Notes: a model not told the origin generated them from the letters alone. A stretch of 64,000 nucleotides of DNA from Mesorhizobium loti CJ3sym (GCF_000472785.1 NZ_AXAL01000008.1:234326-298325), one strand, 5' to 3'. Shown: positions 36,829 to 47,401, counted from the first letter of the stretch. Translations and numbers: made by a program.

Positions 36829-38430
36829 TCAGATCTCGCCGACGTCGAACTGCAGCCGCTTGGCCGAGTCGATCGACTTGTGCGCCCGCACCTGCTCCAG
36901 CACTTTTTCCGGGAACGGCGCGTCGAGATAGAGCAGAGCGATGGCATCGCCGCCCGGCCGGTTGCGGCCGAGCTGGAAGTTGGCGATGTTGACGTCGTTT
37001 TCGCCGCACACCGTGCCGAGCAGGCCGATGATGCCGGGCGCGTCGGCATTGGTCGTGTAGAGCATATGCTGGCCGACCTCGGCGTCGAGGTTGATGCCCT
37101 TGATCTGGATGAAGCGCGGCTTGCCGTCCGAGAAGCAGGTGCCGGCGATCGAGCGCGTCATGTGCTCGGTCTTGACTGTGAGCTTGATGTAGCCGTCGAA
37201 CACGCCGGACTTGTCGCGCTTGACCTCGGCGACGATGATGCCGCGCTCCTTCACCATGATCGGTGCCGACACCATGTTGACATCGGCGACCTGCGGCCGG
37301 ATCAACCCGGCAAGGGCTGCACTGATCAGCGCGCGCGTATTCATGGTCGCGGTCGAGCCATCGAACAGGATCTCGACCTCGCTGATCGGATCGTCGGTGA
37401 CCTGGCCGACAAAGGCGCCGAGCACTTCGGCGAGCTTCACGAACGGCTTCAGACGCGGCGCTTCTTCCGCTGTGATCGACGGCATGTTGATGGCGTTGGA
37501 GACCGCACCCTTGATCAGATAGTCGGCCATCTGCTCGGCGACCTGCAGTGCGACATTTTCCTGCGCTTCCGCCGTCGAGGCGCCGAGATGCGGTGTCGCC
37601 ACCACATTCTCCATGCCGAACAACTCGTTCTGTTCAGCCGGCTCGACCTCGAACACGTCGATGCCGGCGCCCGCCACCTTGCCGCTCTTCAGCGCCGCGA
37701 TCAGGTCAGCCTCGACGATCAGCCCGCCGCGCGCGCAATTGATGATGCGCACGCCCTTCTTCATCTTGGCTATTGCCGCCGCGTCGATGATGTTGCGCGT
37801 CTTGTCGGTCAGCGGCGTGTGCAGCGTGATGAAATCCGCACGGGCGAAGAGCTCGTCCAGCTCGACCTTGTCGACGCCGAGTTCCTCGGCGCGCTTGTCC
37901 GACAGGAACGGATCGAAGGCGATGACATGCATCTTCAGGCCAACGCCGCGCGTGGCGACGATCGAGCCGATATTGCCGCAGCCGATGACGCCCAGCGTCT
38001 TGCCGGTGATCTCGACGCCCATGAAGCGGTTCTTTTCCCATTTGCCGGCATGGGTCGAGGCGTTGGCCTCCGGGATCTGGCGCGCCAGCGCGAAGATCAT
38101 TGCGACGGCATGTTCGGCGGTCGTGATCGAATTGCCGAAGGGCGTGTTCATGACGATGATACCCTTGCGGCTCGCGGCCGGGATATCGACATTGTCGACG
38201 CCGATGCCGGCGCGGCCGATGACCTTGAGATTGGTCGCGGCGTTGATCAGCTTCTCGGTAACCTTGGTTGCCGAGCGGATGGCGAGGCCATCATACTGGC
38301 TGATCACTTCGAGCAGCTTTTCCTTGTCCTTGCCGAGGTCGGGCAGGTAGTCGACCTCGACGCCGCGATCCTTGAATATCTGCACGGCGGTGGGAGAAAG
38401 TTTGTCAGAGACGAGAACACGGGGCGCCAT
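36829..38430 (-). CDS. serA: D-3-phosphoglycerate dehydrogenase
   Basis: The 533-residue protein is the long form. The NAD-binding core includes GVIGCGNIGSIVA, the catalytic Arg region NCARGGLI and the His in ATPHLGASTAEAQ. An intervening allosteric substrate-binding domain follows, and a C-terminal ACT domain (MLYTTNADAPGIIGLLGTV) is expected to bind serine. It performs the first step of serine synthesis. AAGGAGG precedes the ATG. serC lies 64 nt upstream in the same direction, so serC-serA are one operon. Confidence 0.97.
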   Translation of the reverse strand: MAPRVLVSDKLSPTAVQIFKDRGVEVDYLPDLGKDKEKLLEVISQYDGLAIRSATKVTEKLINAATNLKVIGRAGIGVDNVDIPAASRKGIIVMNTPFGNSITTAEHAVAMIFALARQIPEANASTHAGKWEKNRFMGVEITGKTLGVIGCGNIGSIVATRGVGLKMHVIAFDPFLSDKRAEELGVDKVELDELFARADFITLHTPLTDKTRNIIDAAAIAKMKKGVRIINCARGGLIVEADLIAALKSGKVAGAGIDVFEVEPAEQNELFGMENVVATPHLGASTAEAQENVALQVAEQMADYLIKGAVSNAINMPSITAEEAPRLKPFVKLAEVLGAFVGQVTDDPISEVEILFDGSTATMNTRALISAALAGLIRPQVADVNMVSAPIMVKERGIIVAEVKRDKSGVFDGYIKLTVKTEHMTRSIAGTCFSDGKPRFIQIKGINLDAEVGQHMLYTTNADAPGIIGLLGTVCGENDVNIANFQLGRNRPGGDAIALLYLDAPFPEKVLEQVRAHKSIDSAKRLQFDVGEI

Positions 38431-38494
38431 GGCGGCCTCCTTGAAAAATGGGATTGATCCGGGAATGGGCGGCCCGCGGGCCGCCGCAAAAATC

Positions 38495-39670
38495 TCAGGC
38501 AGCCGCTTTCAGCGATGCCTTCTGCAGGGCAAAGGCCCAGTCGAGCCAGGGCAGCAGCGCTTCGAGATCTGACGTTTCGACCGTCGCGCCGCACCAGATG
38601 CGCAGGCCGGGGGGCGCGTCGCGGTAGGAGCCGATGTCATAGGCGACACCTTCCTTGTCGAGCGCCGAGACCAGCCCCTTGGCGAAAGCCGCCTGCCCGT
38701 CGGCGTCGAGCGCCGCCACATCGGGATCCTTGAAAGAGAGGCAGACCGAGGTGTTCGACCGCGTCGCCGGTTCCGCGGCGAGGTGACCGAGCCAGGACGA
38801 CTTGTCGACAAAGCCGTCGAGCACGGCGGCATTGGCATCGGCACGGGCGATCAGCGCATCGAGGCCGCCGATCGACTTCGCCCAATTGAGCGCGTCGAGA
38901 TAGTCCTCGACGCACAGCATCGACGGCGTATTGATGGTCTCGCCCTTGAAGATACCCTCGATCAGCTTTCCGCCCGACGTCAGGCGGAAGATTTTCGGCA
39001 GCGGCCATGCAGGCTTGTAGCTCTCCAGCCGCGCGACGGCTCGGGGCGACAGGATCAGCATGCCGTGCGCGCCCTCGCCGCCCAGCACCTTCTGCCAGGA
39101 GAAGGTGACGACATCGAGCTTCTCGAAATCGAGCCTTTGCGCGAACGCCGCCGAGGTGGCGTCGCAGATGGTCAGACCCTTGCGATCGGCGGGAATGAAA
39201 TCGCCGTTCGGCACGCGCACACCCGAAGTGGTGCCGTTCCAGGTGAAGACCACGTCGCGGTCGAAATCGATCTTGGCCAGGTCCGGCAACTCGCCGTAAC
39301 CGGCTTCGATCTTGCGCACATCGGCAAGCTTCAGCTGCTTGACCACATCGGTGACCCAGCCGGAGCCGAAGCTTTCCCAGGCGACCATGTCGACGCCGCG
39401 CTCGCCGAGCAGCGACCACAGCGCCATCTCGACCGCGCCGGTGTCCGACGCCGGCACGATGCCGACGCGGTAGTCCGCCGGGACTTGCAGAATTTGCCGC
39501 GTCAGCTCGATCGCCTGTTCGAGCTTGGTCTTGCCGATCTTGGCGCGGTGGGAACGGCCAAGCGCGGCATCCTTCAGCGCCTCGACCGACCAGCCGGGGC
39601 GTTTTGCGCAGGGACCTGAGGAAAAGTGGGGATTTGCCGGACGGAATCCGGGCTTCGTATGCGTCGTCAT
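38495..39670 (-). CDS. serC: Phosphoserine aminotransferase
   Basis: The 391-residue PLP enzyme begins [21 protein letters not shown], as in alphaproteobacterial SerC, and has the Schiff-base lysine in [16 protein letters not shown]. It converts 3-phosphohydroxypyruvate to phosphoserine using glutamate. It is the first gene of serC-serA and sits behind a short structured leader that matches the serC RNA motif known from alphaproteobacteria. Confidence 0.96.
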   Translation of the reverse strand: MTTHTKPGFRPANPHFSSGPCAKRPGWSVEALKDAALGRSHRAKIGKTKLEQAIELTRQILQVPADYRVGIVPASDTGAVEMALWSLLGERGVDMVAWESFGSGWVTDVVKQLKLADVRKIEAGYGELPDLAKIDFDRDVVFTWNGTTSGVRVPNGDFIPADRKGLTICDATSAAFAQRLDFEKLDVVTFSWQKVLGGEGAHGMLILSPRAVARLESYKPAWPLPKIFRLTSGGKLIEGIFKGETINTPSMLCVEDYLDALNWAKSIGGLDALIARADANAAVLDGFVDKSSWLGHLAAEPATRSNTSVCLSFKDPDVAALDADGQAAFAKGLVSALDKEGVAYDIGSYRDAPPGLRIWCGATVETSDLEALLPWLDWAFALQKASLKAAA

Positions 39671-39676
39671 CGTGGT

Positions 39677-39755
39677 CTATCCTTCCAGATAGTGGCCCCT
39701 CGTTGGGGAGGGGTGGCCCACGGACGGCGATATGCGTTCAGGCTTCGGGCGTCAA
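39677..39755 (-). promoter_or_regulatory. serC leader RNA motif with its promoter
   Basis: On the minus strand, TTGACG (39755-39750), 17 bp and TATCGC (39732-39727) form a plausible promoter. The transcript then folds into a first hairpin (GTGG/CCAC with CCCCT/AGGGG, 39692-39721) and a second, CTATC/GATAG (39677-39692), whose loop and 3' side include the GGAAGGA ribosome-binding site. This fits the serC cis-regulatory motif described upstream of serC-serA in alphaproteobacteria. Confidence 0.75.
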
Positions 39756-39823
39756 GAGGAAAGTTTTTGTCGCTGCCGGGATACAGGCGGTCCGCGATCA
39801 GGTTCGCGTGATGTCAAACGCAA

Positions 39824-39848
39824 ACGGCGGACCACGAGGATCCGCCGT
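39824..39848 (-). terminator. Terminator of the outer-membrane protein gene at 39872
   Basis: ACGGCGGA at 39824-39831 pairs with TCCGCCGT at 39841-39848 around 9 nt; on the minus strand TTTGCGTTTG follows. It lies 24 nt past the stop and just upstream of the serC promoter. Confidence 0.7.
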
Positions 39849-39871
39849 CAAAATCCCGATCTGTCCCAGGC

Positions 39872-40654
39872 CTACCAGAGATCGTAGCGCAGCCCGAGCT
39901 TGACCTGATGATTGCTGATCCCCTTTTTGACGGGAAAGGAGGTCAGGCTTTCGGCCGTCACATATTCGGCGTCCGGGGCGGAGAAATACTGATAGCCCAG
40001 ATCGACGGAAACATTCTTCGTCACCTGGTAAGCCAAGCCAGCGTTCAGAGTATAGGCGAGGGAGTACTGTGTCGCATTCTCCTGCCGGCTGAAACTGTTG
40101 GCGGGGACATTGTTGTCCGTGTAAGTCGCCGAAAGCTTCCGCGAACTGCGGACAAAACCGATGCCGGCGCCAACATAAGGCGTGATTCCGACGTAGGTCC
40201 CGAGATCGACATAGCCATTGAGTATCCCCGAGAACGCAAAGTTCTTCAGCGATCCCGATCCCTGGGTCGGTAATGTCGGCAGTGCGACGACCGCCGAATC
40301 GTCATAGCCGAAGCTGGCCTTGTTACCTGGCAGATAGCCGAAGTTGAGATCGGCGCGGAGGTAATCGTTGAAATGATATCCGAAGCCGACGCTCCCAAAA
40401 TATGCGTCTTCGCTCTGATCAAAGCTTTCGTTGTTGAGCGTTGACGGAAAGGTAAAATTCCCATTCTTGAAGCTCTTCTGCACGAGATAGGAGACGTCAC
40501 CGCGCAGGTACCAGCCCGAGCCGACCTCGACCGGCACATAGTCAGGCGCCTGGTCGACAACGACTGGCGGATCATAGTCGGCTGCGAATGCCGATGTCAG
40601 CGGCAAGAGCCCTACTCCGGCAAGCGCCAGCGCAATACGCGATGTGAGTGTCAT
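39872..40654 (-). CDS. Outer-membrane beta-barrel protein (Omp25/Omp31-like)
   Basis: The 260-residue protein has a signal peptide (cleavage after AFA near residue 24) and then alternating amphipathic strands ending in LKLGLRYDLW, a C-terminal aromatic residue typical of barrels recognised by the BAM machinery. The size suits an eight-stranded barrel of the Rhizobiales Omp25/Omp31 group. A perfect CtrA-type box lies 80-95 nt upstream. It is a distant relative of the next gene at 40907, which shares the same layout and the ISPYVGAGIG-like segment. Confidence 0.85.
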   Translation of the reverse strand: MTLTSRIALALAGVGLLPLTSAFAADYDPPVVVDQAPDYVPVEVGSGWYLRGDVSYLVQKSFKNGNFTFPSTLNNESFDQSEDAYFGSVGFGYHFNDYLRADLNFGYLPGNKASFGYDDSAVVALPTLPTQGSGSLKNFAFSGILNGYVDLGTYVGITPYVGAGIGFVRSSRKLSATYTDNNVPANSFSRQENATQYSLAYTLNAGLAYQVTKNVSVDLGYQYFSAPDAEYVTAESLTSFPVKKGISNHQVKLGLRYDLW

Positions 40655-40733
40655 GATACCCGACTCCCGAATTTGGCGACGCTTGCAATCACGGCAGCAG
40701 CCATCGTCTCAGGGAGCATTGTTAACCATAGTG

Positions 40734-40749
40734 GTTAAGTCACGGTTAA
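40734..40749 (-). promoter_or_regulatory. CtrA-type box upstream of the outer-membrane protein gene
   Basis: On the minus strand TTAA-CCGTGAC-TTAAC matches the CtrA consensus TTAA-N7-TTAAC exactly. It overlaps a second palindrome, TTAACCA at 40722-40728 facing TGGTTAA at 40732-40738. The box is 80-95 nt before the start codon. Confidence 0.6.
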
Positions 40750-40856
40750 GGCTAACAGAGCGTTAGCGAATTGATTTCGTTTATGCATATCGCCCAGAAG
40801 TAACCTCCGCTTCGGGGTTACATCCCAGGCGTTGCATTGGCGACAACTCAAACGAA

Positions 40857-40881
40857 AACCGCCCGGCTGGGCCGGGCGGTT
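40857..40881 (-). terminator. Terminator of the outer-membrane protein gene at 40907
   Basis: AACCGCCCGGC at 40857-40867 pairs perfectly with GCCGGGCGGTT at 40871-40881 around a 3-nt loop, followed on the minus strand by TTTTCGTTT. It lies 25 nt past the stop. Confidence 0.9.
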
Positions 40882-40906
40882 CGCGAATATTCGATCGTGA
40901 GAGTTC

Positions 40907-41737
40907 TTACTTGGTGTAGATCGGCTCAGGCTCAGGCTGATAGGCCACCGGCACGCTGCACCCGTTGTTGCCGCCGAACTGATAGCGCAGGCCACCGCGC
41001 ACTTCGTGGGTATTGATGCCGCGGTCAAAGCCCGGCCCGGTGCTGCTCGCATCCCATTCGAACATGCGGCCGCCCTGGATATGGGAGAAGCGGTAGCCGG
41101 CATCGAGGATGACCTTGTCGGTCAAGCAGTAGGAGGCACCGGCCATGACCGCGTATGCGAAGCGCCAGTTGGATGCTCCGGGATTGGTCTCGGTGGTGTT
41201 CGGGTCGTAGACCCTATCCCACTTGACGCGCGCGCCACCGATACCGGCGCCGACATAGGGCGTGATGCCGTGCCAGGTGCCGATATCGACATAGGCATTG
41301 GCGAGCAGCAACAGGGCGCTCATCTTCGACACTTCGGTCGAGGTCGTGAGGAGATCCGAAGTACCGCCATTGAAGTTCGACTTGAACCAATAGTCGGCGG
41401 TCACATCCGCACGCAGATGATCGTTGATCTTGTAGCCGACGCCGCCGCCGAGCGAGAAACCGCCCTTAAGCTTGCCGTAGTCGAAGCTCTTGCCGCCCGG
41501 CGTAACCGTACAATTACAAGGGTCGACGCTGTAGGTCATGTAGTCGATGCCGCGCACATCAGACTTGTGATAGTCGATGTCGCCACGGATGTACCAGCCG
41601 CCGATATCGACCGGCTGCTCGTAGACCGGCGGTGGTGCTTCTTCGACCTGCGGCTCTGGCAGGTCGGCTGCGAACACTGGCCAGGCCATGCCCGCGAACA
41701 GCAACGCGAACAGGGCCTTTCTTGCTGTATTGAACAT
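40907..41737 (-). CDS. Outer-membrane beta-barrel protein (porin-like family)
   Basis: The 276-residue protein has a signal peptide (MFNTARKALFALLFAGMAWP, cleavage after VFA) and barrel-type alternation, with GITPYVGAGIGGARVKWDRV and GGLRYQFGG near the end. An extra proline-rich tail (YQPEPEPIYTK) follows the last strand. Two cysteines in the first long loop (DPCNC) and two later (SYC, GC) are unusual for barrels. The start is the ATG at 41737, since the frame upstream lacks a signal peptide. A CtrA-type box lies 84-99 nt upstream. Confidence 0.83.
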   Translation of the reverse strand: MFNTARKALFALLFAGMAWPVFAADLPEPQVEEAPPPVYEQPVDIGGWYIRGDIDYHKSDVRGIDYMTYSVDPCNCTVTPGGKSFDYGKLKGGFSLGGGVGYKINDHLRADVTADYWFKSNFNGGTSDLLTTSTEVSKMSALLLLANAYVDIGTWHGITPYVGAGIGGARVKWDRVYDPNTTETNPGASNWRFAYAVMAGASYCLTDKVILDAGYRFSHIQGGRMFEWDASSTGPGFDRGINTHEVRGGLRYQFGGNNGCSVPVAYQPEPEPIYTK

Positions 41738-41820
41738 GCTTGTCACCCCTAGGAACCCTCGGAACAGCGGTCGCGTCCGAATGAGATTGGCTTTCAAGGG
41801 TGGATAATGAATTGGAAAAG

Positions 41821-41836
41821 TTAAAAGGCGTTTAAC
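41821..41836. promoter_or_regulatory. CtrA-type box upstream of the second outer-membrane protein gene
   Basis: TTAA-AAGGCGT-TTAAC at 41821-41836 matches TTAA-N7-TTAAC exactly on the plus strand. A further TTAAC half-site follows at 41845. It is 84-99 nt before the start codon of the minus-strand gene, similar to the first outer-membrane gene. Confidence 0.5.
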
Positions 41837-41903
41837 CCTGTTGCTTAACCACGATTCGCTAAAATTCGAAGGATCGACAACCGCGGGGCCGGCTCTGCGG
41901 TCA

Positions 41904-41932
41904 ACAAAAAAGCCCACCAGAAGGGCGGGCTT
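41904..41932 (-). terminator. Rho-independent terminator of glmM
   Basis: On the minus strand AAGCCC and GGGCTT (41932-41927 and 41915-41910) form the stem, extended by partly paired CGCC/GTGG bases, followed by TTTTTTG. It lies 36 nt past the glmM stop. Confidence 0.8.
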
Positions 41933-41968
41933 GGATGCGACCAGAGCGGCCTGCGGGCGCGCCGGGGA

Positions 41969-43321
41969 TCAGGCGGCGCTGCGGGTTTCCGAGATGACCT
42001 CGACAATATCGTTGACAACCGCCTCGACCAATTGCGGATCGTCACCCTCGGCCATGACCCGGATCAGCGGCTCGGTGCCGGATGGCCGTATGACCAGCCG
42101 CCCGGCTTTGCCAAGACGGTGACGGGCATCCTCGATGGCGGCCTTGACCGGAGCTTCGTCGAGCGGCTTGCCGCCGGCGATGCGGACATTCTTCAAAAGC
42201 TGGGGCACCGGTTCGAACTTCTTCGACAGTTCGCTGACCGGGCGGCCCTGGCGCTTGATGCAGGCCAACACTTGCAGCGCCGAGACGAGACCGTCACCGG
42301 TGGTCGAGAAATCCGACAGCACGATGTGGCCCGACTGCTCGCCGCCGACATTGAGCCCATGCGCGCGCATATGCTCCACGACATAGCGGTCGCCGACCTT
42401 GGTGCGGTGCAATTGCAGCTTCATGTCGCCGAGGAAGCGTTCAAGGCCGAGATTGGACATGACCGTCGAAACCACGCCGCCGCCGGCAAGCCGTCCGCTC
42501 TGGTGCCAGGACTCGGCGATCAGCGCCATGATCTGGTCGCCATCCACGATCGTGCCATTCTCATCGACGATGACGACGCGGTCGGCGTCGCCATCGAGCG
42601 CGATGCCGATATCGGCGCGCACTTCATGCACCTTCTTCTGCAGGCCGGCCGGATGGGTCGAGCCGCATTCCTTGTTGATGTTGAGACCGTTGGGCTCGAC
42701 ATTGATGGCGATGACCTCGGCGCCCAGTTCCCAAAGGGCGGCCGGCGCCACCTTGTAGGCGGCGCCATTGGCGCAATCGACGACGATCCTGAGACCCGAA
42801 AGCGACATCGAGCGCGGCAGCGTGCGCTTGGCGAATTCGATGTAGCGGTCATGCACGCCGTCGACGCGCTTGGCGCGGCCAAGCCCGTCGGAATCGGCGA
42901 GCGCCAGTTCGATATCCTTGTCGAGCATGCTCTCGATGCGCTCTTCGATCTCGTCGGAGAGCTTGTAGCCGTCAGGTCCGAACAGCTTGATGCCGTTGTC
43001 GTAATAGGGGTTGTGCGAAGCCGAGATCATGACACCGATATCGGCGCGCAGCGATCGCACCAGCATGGCAACCGCCGGCGTCGGGATCGGCCCGAGCAGG
43101 AACACGTCCATGCCGGCAGCGCAAAGCCCGGCCACCATCGCATTCTCGATCATATAGCCGGAAAGCCTGGTGTCCTTGCCGAGAACGACACGATGGCGGT
43201 GACTGCCGCGCTGGAACGAAAGGCCGGCGGCCATGCCGACCCGCATGGCGATTTCGGCGGTCATCGGAAACTTGTTGGCGCGCCCGCGAATACCGTCCGT
43301 GCCGAAGTAATTTCCTGCCAT
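41969..43321 (-). CDS. glmM: Phosphoglucosamine mutase
   Basis: The 450-residue protein has the phosphoserine loop [17 protein letters not shown] with Ser102, the metal loop DGDADR and the C-terminal [12 protein letters not shown]. It interconverts glucosamine-6- and glucosamine-1-phosphate for peptidoglycan and lipopolysaccharide. I start at [13 protein letters not shown] (43321) rather than the 16-codon longer frame. In many alphaproteobacteria glmM directly follows ftsH; here two genes on the opposite strand lie between them. Confidence 0.97.
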   Translation of the reverse strand: MAGNYFGTDGIRGRANKFPMTAEIAMRVGMAAGLSFQRGSHRHRVVLGKDTRLSGYMIENAMVAGLCAAGMDVFLLGPIPTPAVAMLVRSLRADIGVMISASHNPYYDNGIKLFGPDGYKLSDEIEERIESMLDKDIELALADSDGLGRAKRVDGVHDRYIEFAKRTLPRSMSLSGLRIVVDCANGAAYKVAPAALWELGAEVIAINVEPNGLNINKECGSTHPAGLQKKVHEVRADIGIALDGDADRVVIVDENGTIVDGDQIMALIAESWHQSGRLAGGGVVSTVMSNLGLERFLGDMKLQLHRTKVGDRYVVEHMRAHGLNVGGEQSGHIVLSDFSTTGDGLVSALQVLACIKRQGRPVSELSKKFEPVPQLLKNVRIAGGKPLDEAPVKAAIEDARHRLGKAGRLVIRPSGTEPLIRVMAEGDDPQLVEAVVNDIVEVISETRSAA

Positions 43322-43689
43322 GCTAGTCAGAGTCCTCAAGGGTTCCGTCCGGCGCACGTCATGCCACAATTAGCCGGCGCGCCACGATCACATTGTGTGA
43401 TTATATGTTACCAATCCTTAGAAAATCATTGTTGTGCACTGCACACAGCAAGGCCGCAGTCTATCATGACGACATTGTGGCGCTGAATATACCAGTTTTG
43501 CGAGCTATTCGGTGCAGCCGCACGTGGAAAATCTTGGTTTTGACCCGGTAAGGGGCAATGATTTCATCACCTTATCGGGAGAAACCGGCTTCCGGCGATA
43601 TATACCTCACTTGGCATCTGGCGCAACCGACCGTTGAGGGTTATTGATTTGGCGGGACGTATAATGGGCTGCAGCAACGGAGAAACGCT
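43322..43689. other. Gap between glmM and the first Cys-repeat gene; contains a TGC-type palindrome
   Basis: No gene is seen in these 368 nt. At 43433-43445 TGTGCA and TGCACA flank a C; read on the minus strand, TGCAGTGCACAA (43443-43432) also fits the TGC-rich pattern seen upstream of the patatin gene and near phaA. Promoters for both divergent genes should lie here, but I could not place them with confidence. Confidence 0.35.
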
Positions 43690-44523
43690 ATGCTCATCCA
43701 CCGACTTGCCACACTGACCGGCCTTGCCGTAGCGACGTTGTTCCTGGCTGCGCCAGCCAACGCGTTGACGATGGCCGAATGCAGCACGAAGTATAATGCC
43801 GCCAAGGATGCGGGGACACTTGCCGGGGCAACCTGGAACCAGTTCCGCAAGGCGCAGTGCGGCACCGACGCCGCCGCCACGGACACCACCAAGCCGGCCG
43901 CAACCAAGGCTGCCGAGACCAAGCCAGCCAAGACGACCAAGGCCGCCGCCGCGGCTGACAGCACGGCCAAGGGCCTGACATCCAAGGAATGCAGTGCCAA
44001 GTATCAGGCGGCGAAGGCAGCCGGCACGCTGAACGGCCAGAAGTGGAACGACTTCCGCAAGGCCGAATGCGGTGCAGGCGCATCCGCTGCCGCCGACACC
44101 ACCAAGCCGGCGACCACCAAGGCCGCCGCGGCTCCCGCCGGGGGCAAGGGCCTGTCCATGGCCGAATGCAGCACCAAGTATCAAGCCGCCAAGACAGCCA
44201 ATACGCTGAAGGGCCAGAAGTGGAACGACTTCCGCAAGGCCGAGTGCGGCGCCGCTGCCTCCGATGACGACAGCGTACCGGCTCCGAGCGAGGCCAACTA
44301 CACCAAGGAGCCGCCGAAGCCGACGACGGTTGCGCCCAAGGGCGTCACCTTCCCGTCCGCGATCACGGCCAAATATGCCAGCGAGACCCCCGGAAAGGGC
44401 CGCATGCACACCTGCCTCGACCAGTACTATGTCCTCAAGGACGCCAACGCGCTTGGCGGCCTGAAGTGGATCCAGAAGGGCGGCGGCTACTACAGCCTGT
44501 GCAATGCCAAGCTGAAGGGCTGA
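43690..44523 (+). CDS. Exported protein with three tandem two-cysteine repeats plus C-terminal Cys domain
   Basis: The 277-residue protein has a signal peptide (residues 1-25, ending PANA). Three near-identical units follow, each starting ECSTKYQAAK and ending DFRKAEC with two cysteines 26 residues apart: C31-C57, C101-C127 and C160-C186. They are linked by Lys/Ala/Thr-rich spacers. A fourth, degenerate unit at the C-terminus (C242-C271) ends KWIQKGGGYYSLCNAKLK. All eight cysteines are in these pairs, suggesting one disulfide per unit. I do not recognise a characterised family; PsiF-like repeats are only vaguely similar. The next gene is a shorter paralogue. Confidence 0.85.
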   Translation: MLIHRLATLTGLAVATLFLAAPANALTMAECSTKYNAAKDAGTLAGATWNQFRKAQCGTDAAATDTTKPAATKAAETKPAKTTKAAAAADSTAKGLTSKECSAKYQAAKAAGTLNGQKWNDFRKAECGAGASAAADTTKPATTKAAAAPAGGKGLSMAECSTKYQAAKTANTLKGQKWNDFRKAECGAAASDDDSVPAPSEANYTKEPPKPTTVAPKGVTFPSAITAKYASETPGKGRMHTCLDQYYVLKDANALGGLKWIQKGGGYYSLCNAKLKG

Positions 44524-44550
44524 TCGCACCACGCAGTTATATTAATCAAG

Positions 44551-44583
44551 GCCCGCGACGCTTCGGCTTCGCGGGCTTTTTGT
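44551..44583 (+). terminator. Rho-independent terminator of the first Cys-repeat gene
   Basis: GCCCGCGA at 44551-44558 pairs with TCGCGGGC at 44569-44576 around a 10-nt loop, followed by TTTTTG. A very similar stem ends the paralogue at 45246-45277. Confidence 0.9.
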
Positions 44584-44769
44584 TGCGTTGAAAAGCTCAA
44601 TAGTCCTGCTCCCGCTACCGCGAAAGCCTTGAACCGATAGCGTGGTCGCCCCACGCCCGGCAGCCGGGTGCGGGAGGTCTTCTGGGTGAGGCCGAAGATT
44701 CTGGTTGAACATAAAGAGAACAAAAAGTATACAAAAGATGTTCAATCTGTACTCGATATGGAGGGTTTG

Positions 44770-45222
44770 ATGTCTGGCTTGAAATTGACGACGCTGGCTG
44801 CAACGACTTTTATTGCCTGGGGTGCCATCCCGGGAAACGCAATGACGATGAAGGAATGCGGCGAGACCTATCGGTCCGCCAAGGAAAGCGGTGCCCTGAA
44901 CGGCATGGACTGGAACGCTTTTCGCAAGGATAAATGCGCAACGTCCGCTACCGCAAGCGCCGAGGCGAACACGGCCAAAGCGACCGAACAGCCGAAGAAG
45001 GAAGCCAGCGCGGTGACCGCACCCACCGTAGCGCCGGCTGGCGTGACGTTCCCGACCACGCTCGCGGCCGAATTTCAGGCCGAAAAACCCGCCAAGGCGC
45101 GAATGAAGACCTGCCTCCAAGGCTACCATAGCAACAAGGATGCCGGAACGTTGAGCGGCCTCAAGTGGATCCAGAAGGGTGGCGGCTATTACAGCCTGTG
45201 CAATGCCAAGCTGAAGACCTGA
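44770..45222 (+). CDS. Exported Cys-repeat protein, short paralogue
   Basis: The 150-residue protein has a signal peptide (residues 1-24, ending GNA), one two-cysteine unit (C30-C56, ending NAFRKDKC), a Lys/Ala/Thr linker, and the same C-terminal domain as its neighbour (C115-C144). The last 60 coding bases (45157-45216) differ from those of the neighbour (44458-44517) at only three positions, while the rest has diverged strongly. GGAGGG precedes the ATG at 44770. No function can be assigned; a small periplasmic or surface protein is likely. Confidence 0.83.
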   Translation: MSGLKLTTLAATTFIAWGAIPGNAMTMKECGETYRSAKESGALNGMDWNAFRKDKCATSATASAEANTAKATEQPKKEASAVTAPTVAPAGVTFPTTLAAEFQAEKPAKARMKTCLQGYHSNKDAGTLSGLKWIQKGGGYYSLCNAKLKT

Positions 45223-45245
45223 TCGGCAGCAGCGTCTGAAAAAAC

Positions 45246-45281
45246 AAAGCCCGCGAGCCGCAAGGTTCGCGGGCTTTTTGT
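45246..45281 (+). terminator. Rho-independent terminator of the second Cys-repeat gene
   Basis: AAAGCCCGCGA at 45246-45256 pairs perfectly with TCGCGGGCTTT at 45267-45277, followed by TTG. It starts 24 nt past the stop. Confidence 0.9.
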
Positions 45282-45311
45282 TGCCTGTCTGCAGTCGCTG
45301 ACGTCGACGCT

Positions 45312-45380
45312 GCCAATCTCCCCCTTGCGGGGAGATTGGCTGTCATTTAGGCTTTCGCCAGTCGCCAACGTTGCAGTTGC
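45312..45380. repeat. Short palindromic intergenic repeat related to the element at 28045-28201
   Basis: GCCAATCTCCCC at 45312-45323 pairs with GGGGAGATTGGC at 45329-45340. About 10 nt later comes GCTTTCGCCAGTCGCCAACGTTGC, which closely matches the spacer of the thi-operon element around 28103-28127. It sits between the Cys-repeat gene and ftsH, which converge here. Confidence 0.55.
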
Positions 45381-45475
45381 AAGATCGCGGACGACTTGGC
45401 AACGTCTCCAACCTCGCCAAACAAAAACGCCGCGGGTTTGAAGCCGCGACGTCCCTTTGAAATCAATGGTCCTGC

Positions 45476-47401
<1,926 letters not shown>

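Noticed and set aside
36880..38457. Long open frame antisense to serA (525 codons)
   Set aside because: Composition is His/Asp/Arg-rich in the way typical of antisense frames, and serA on the other strand is complete.
42032..43486. Long open frame antisense to glmM (484 codons)
   Set aside because: glmM is complete with all catalytic loops; the antisense frame has no family features.
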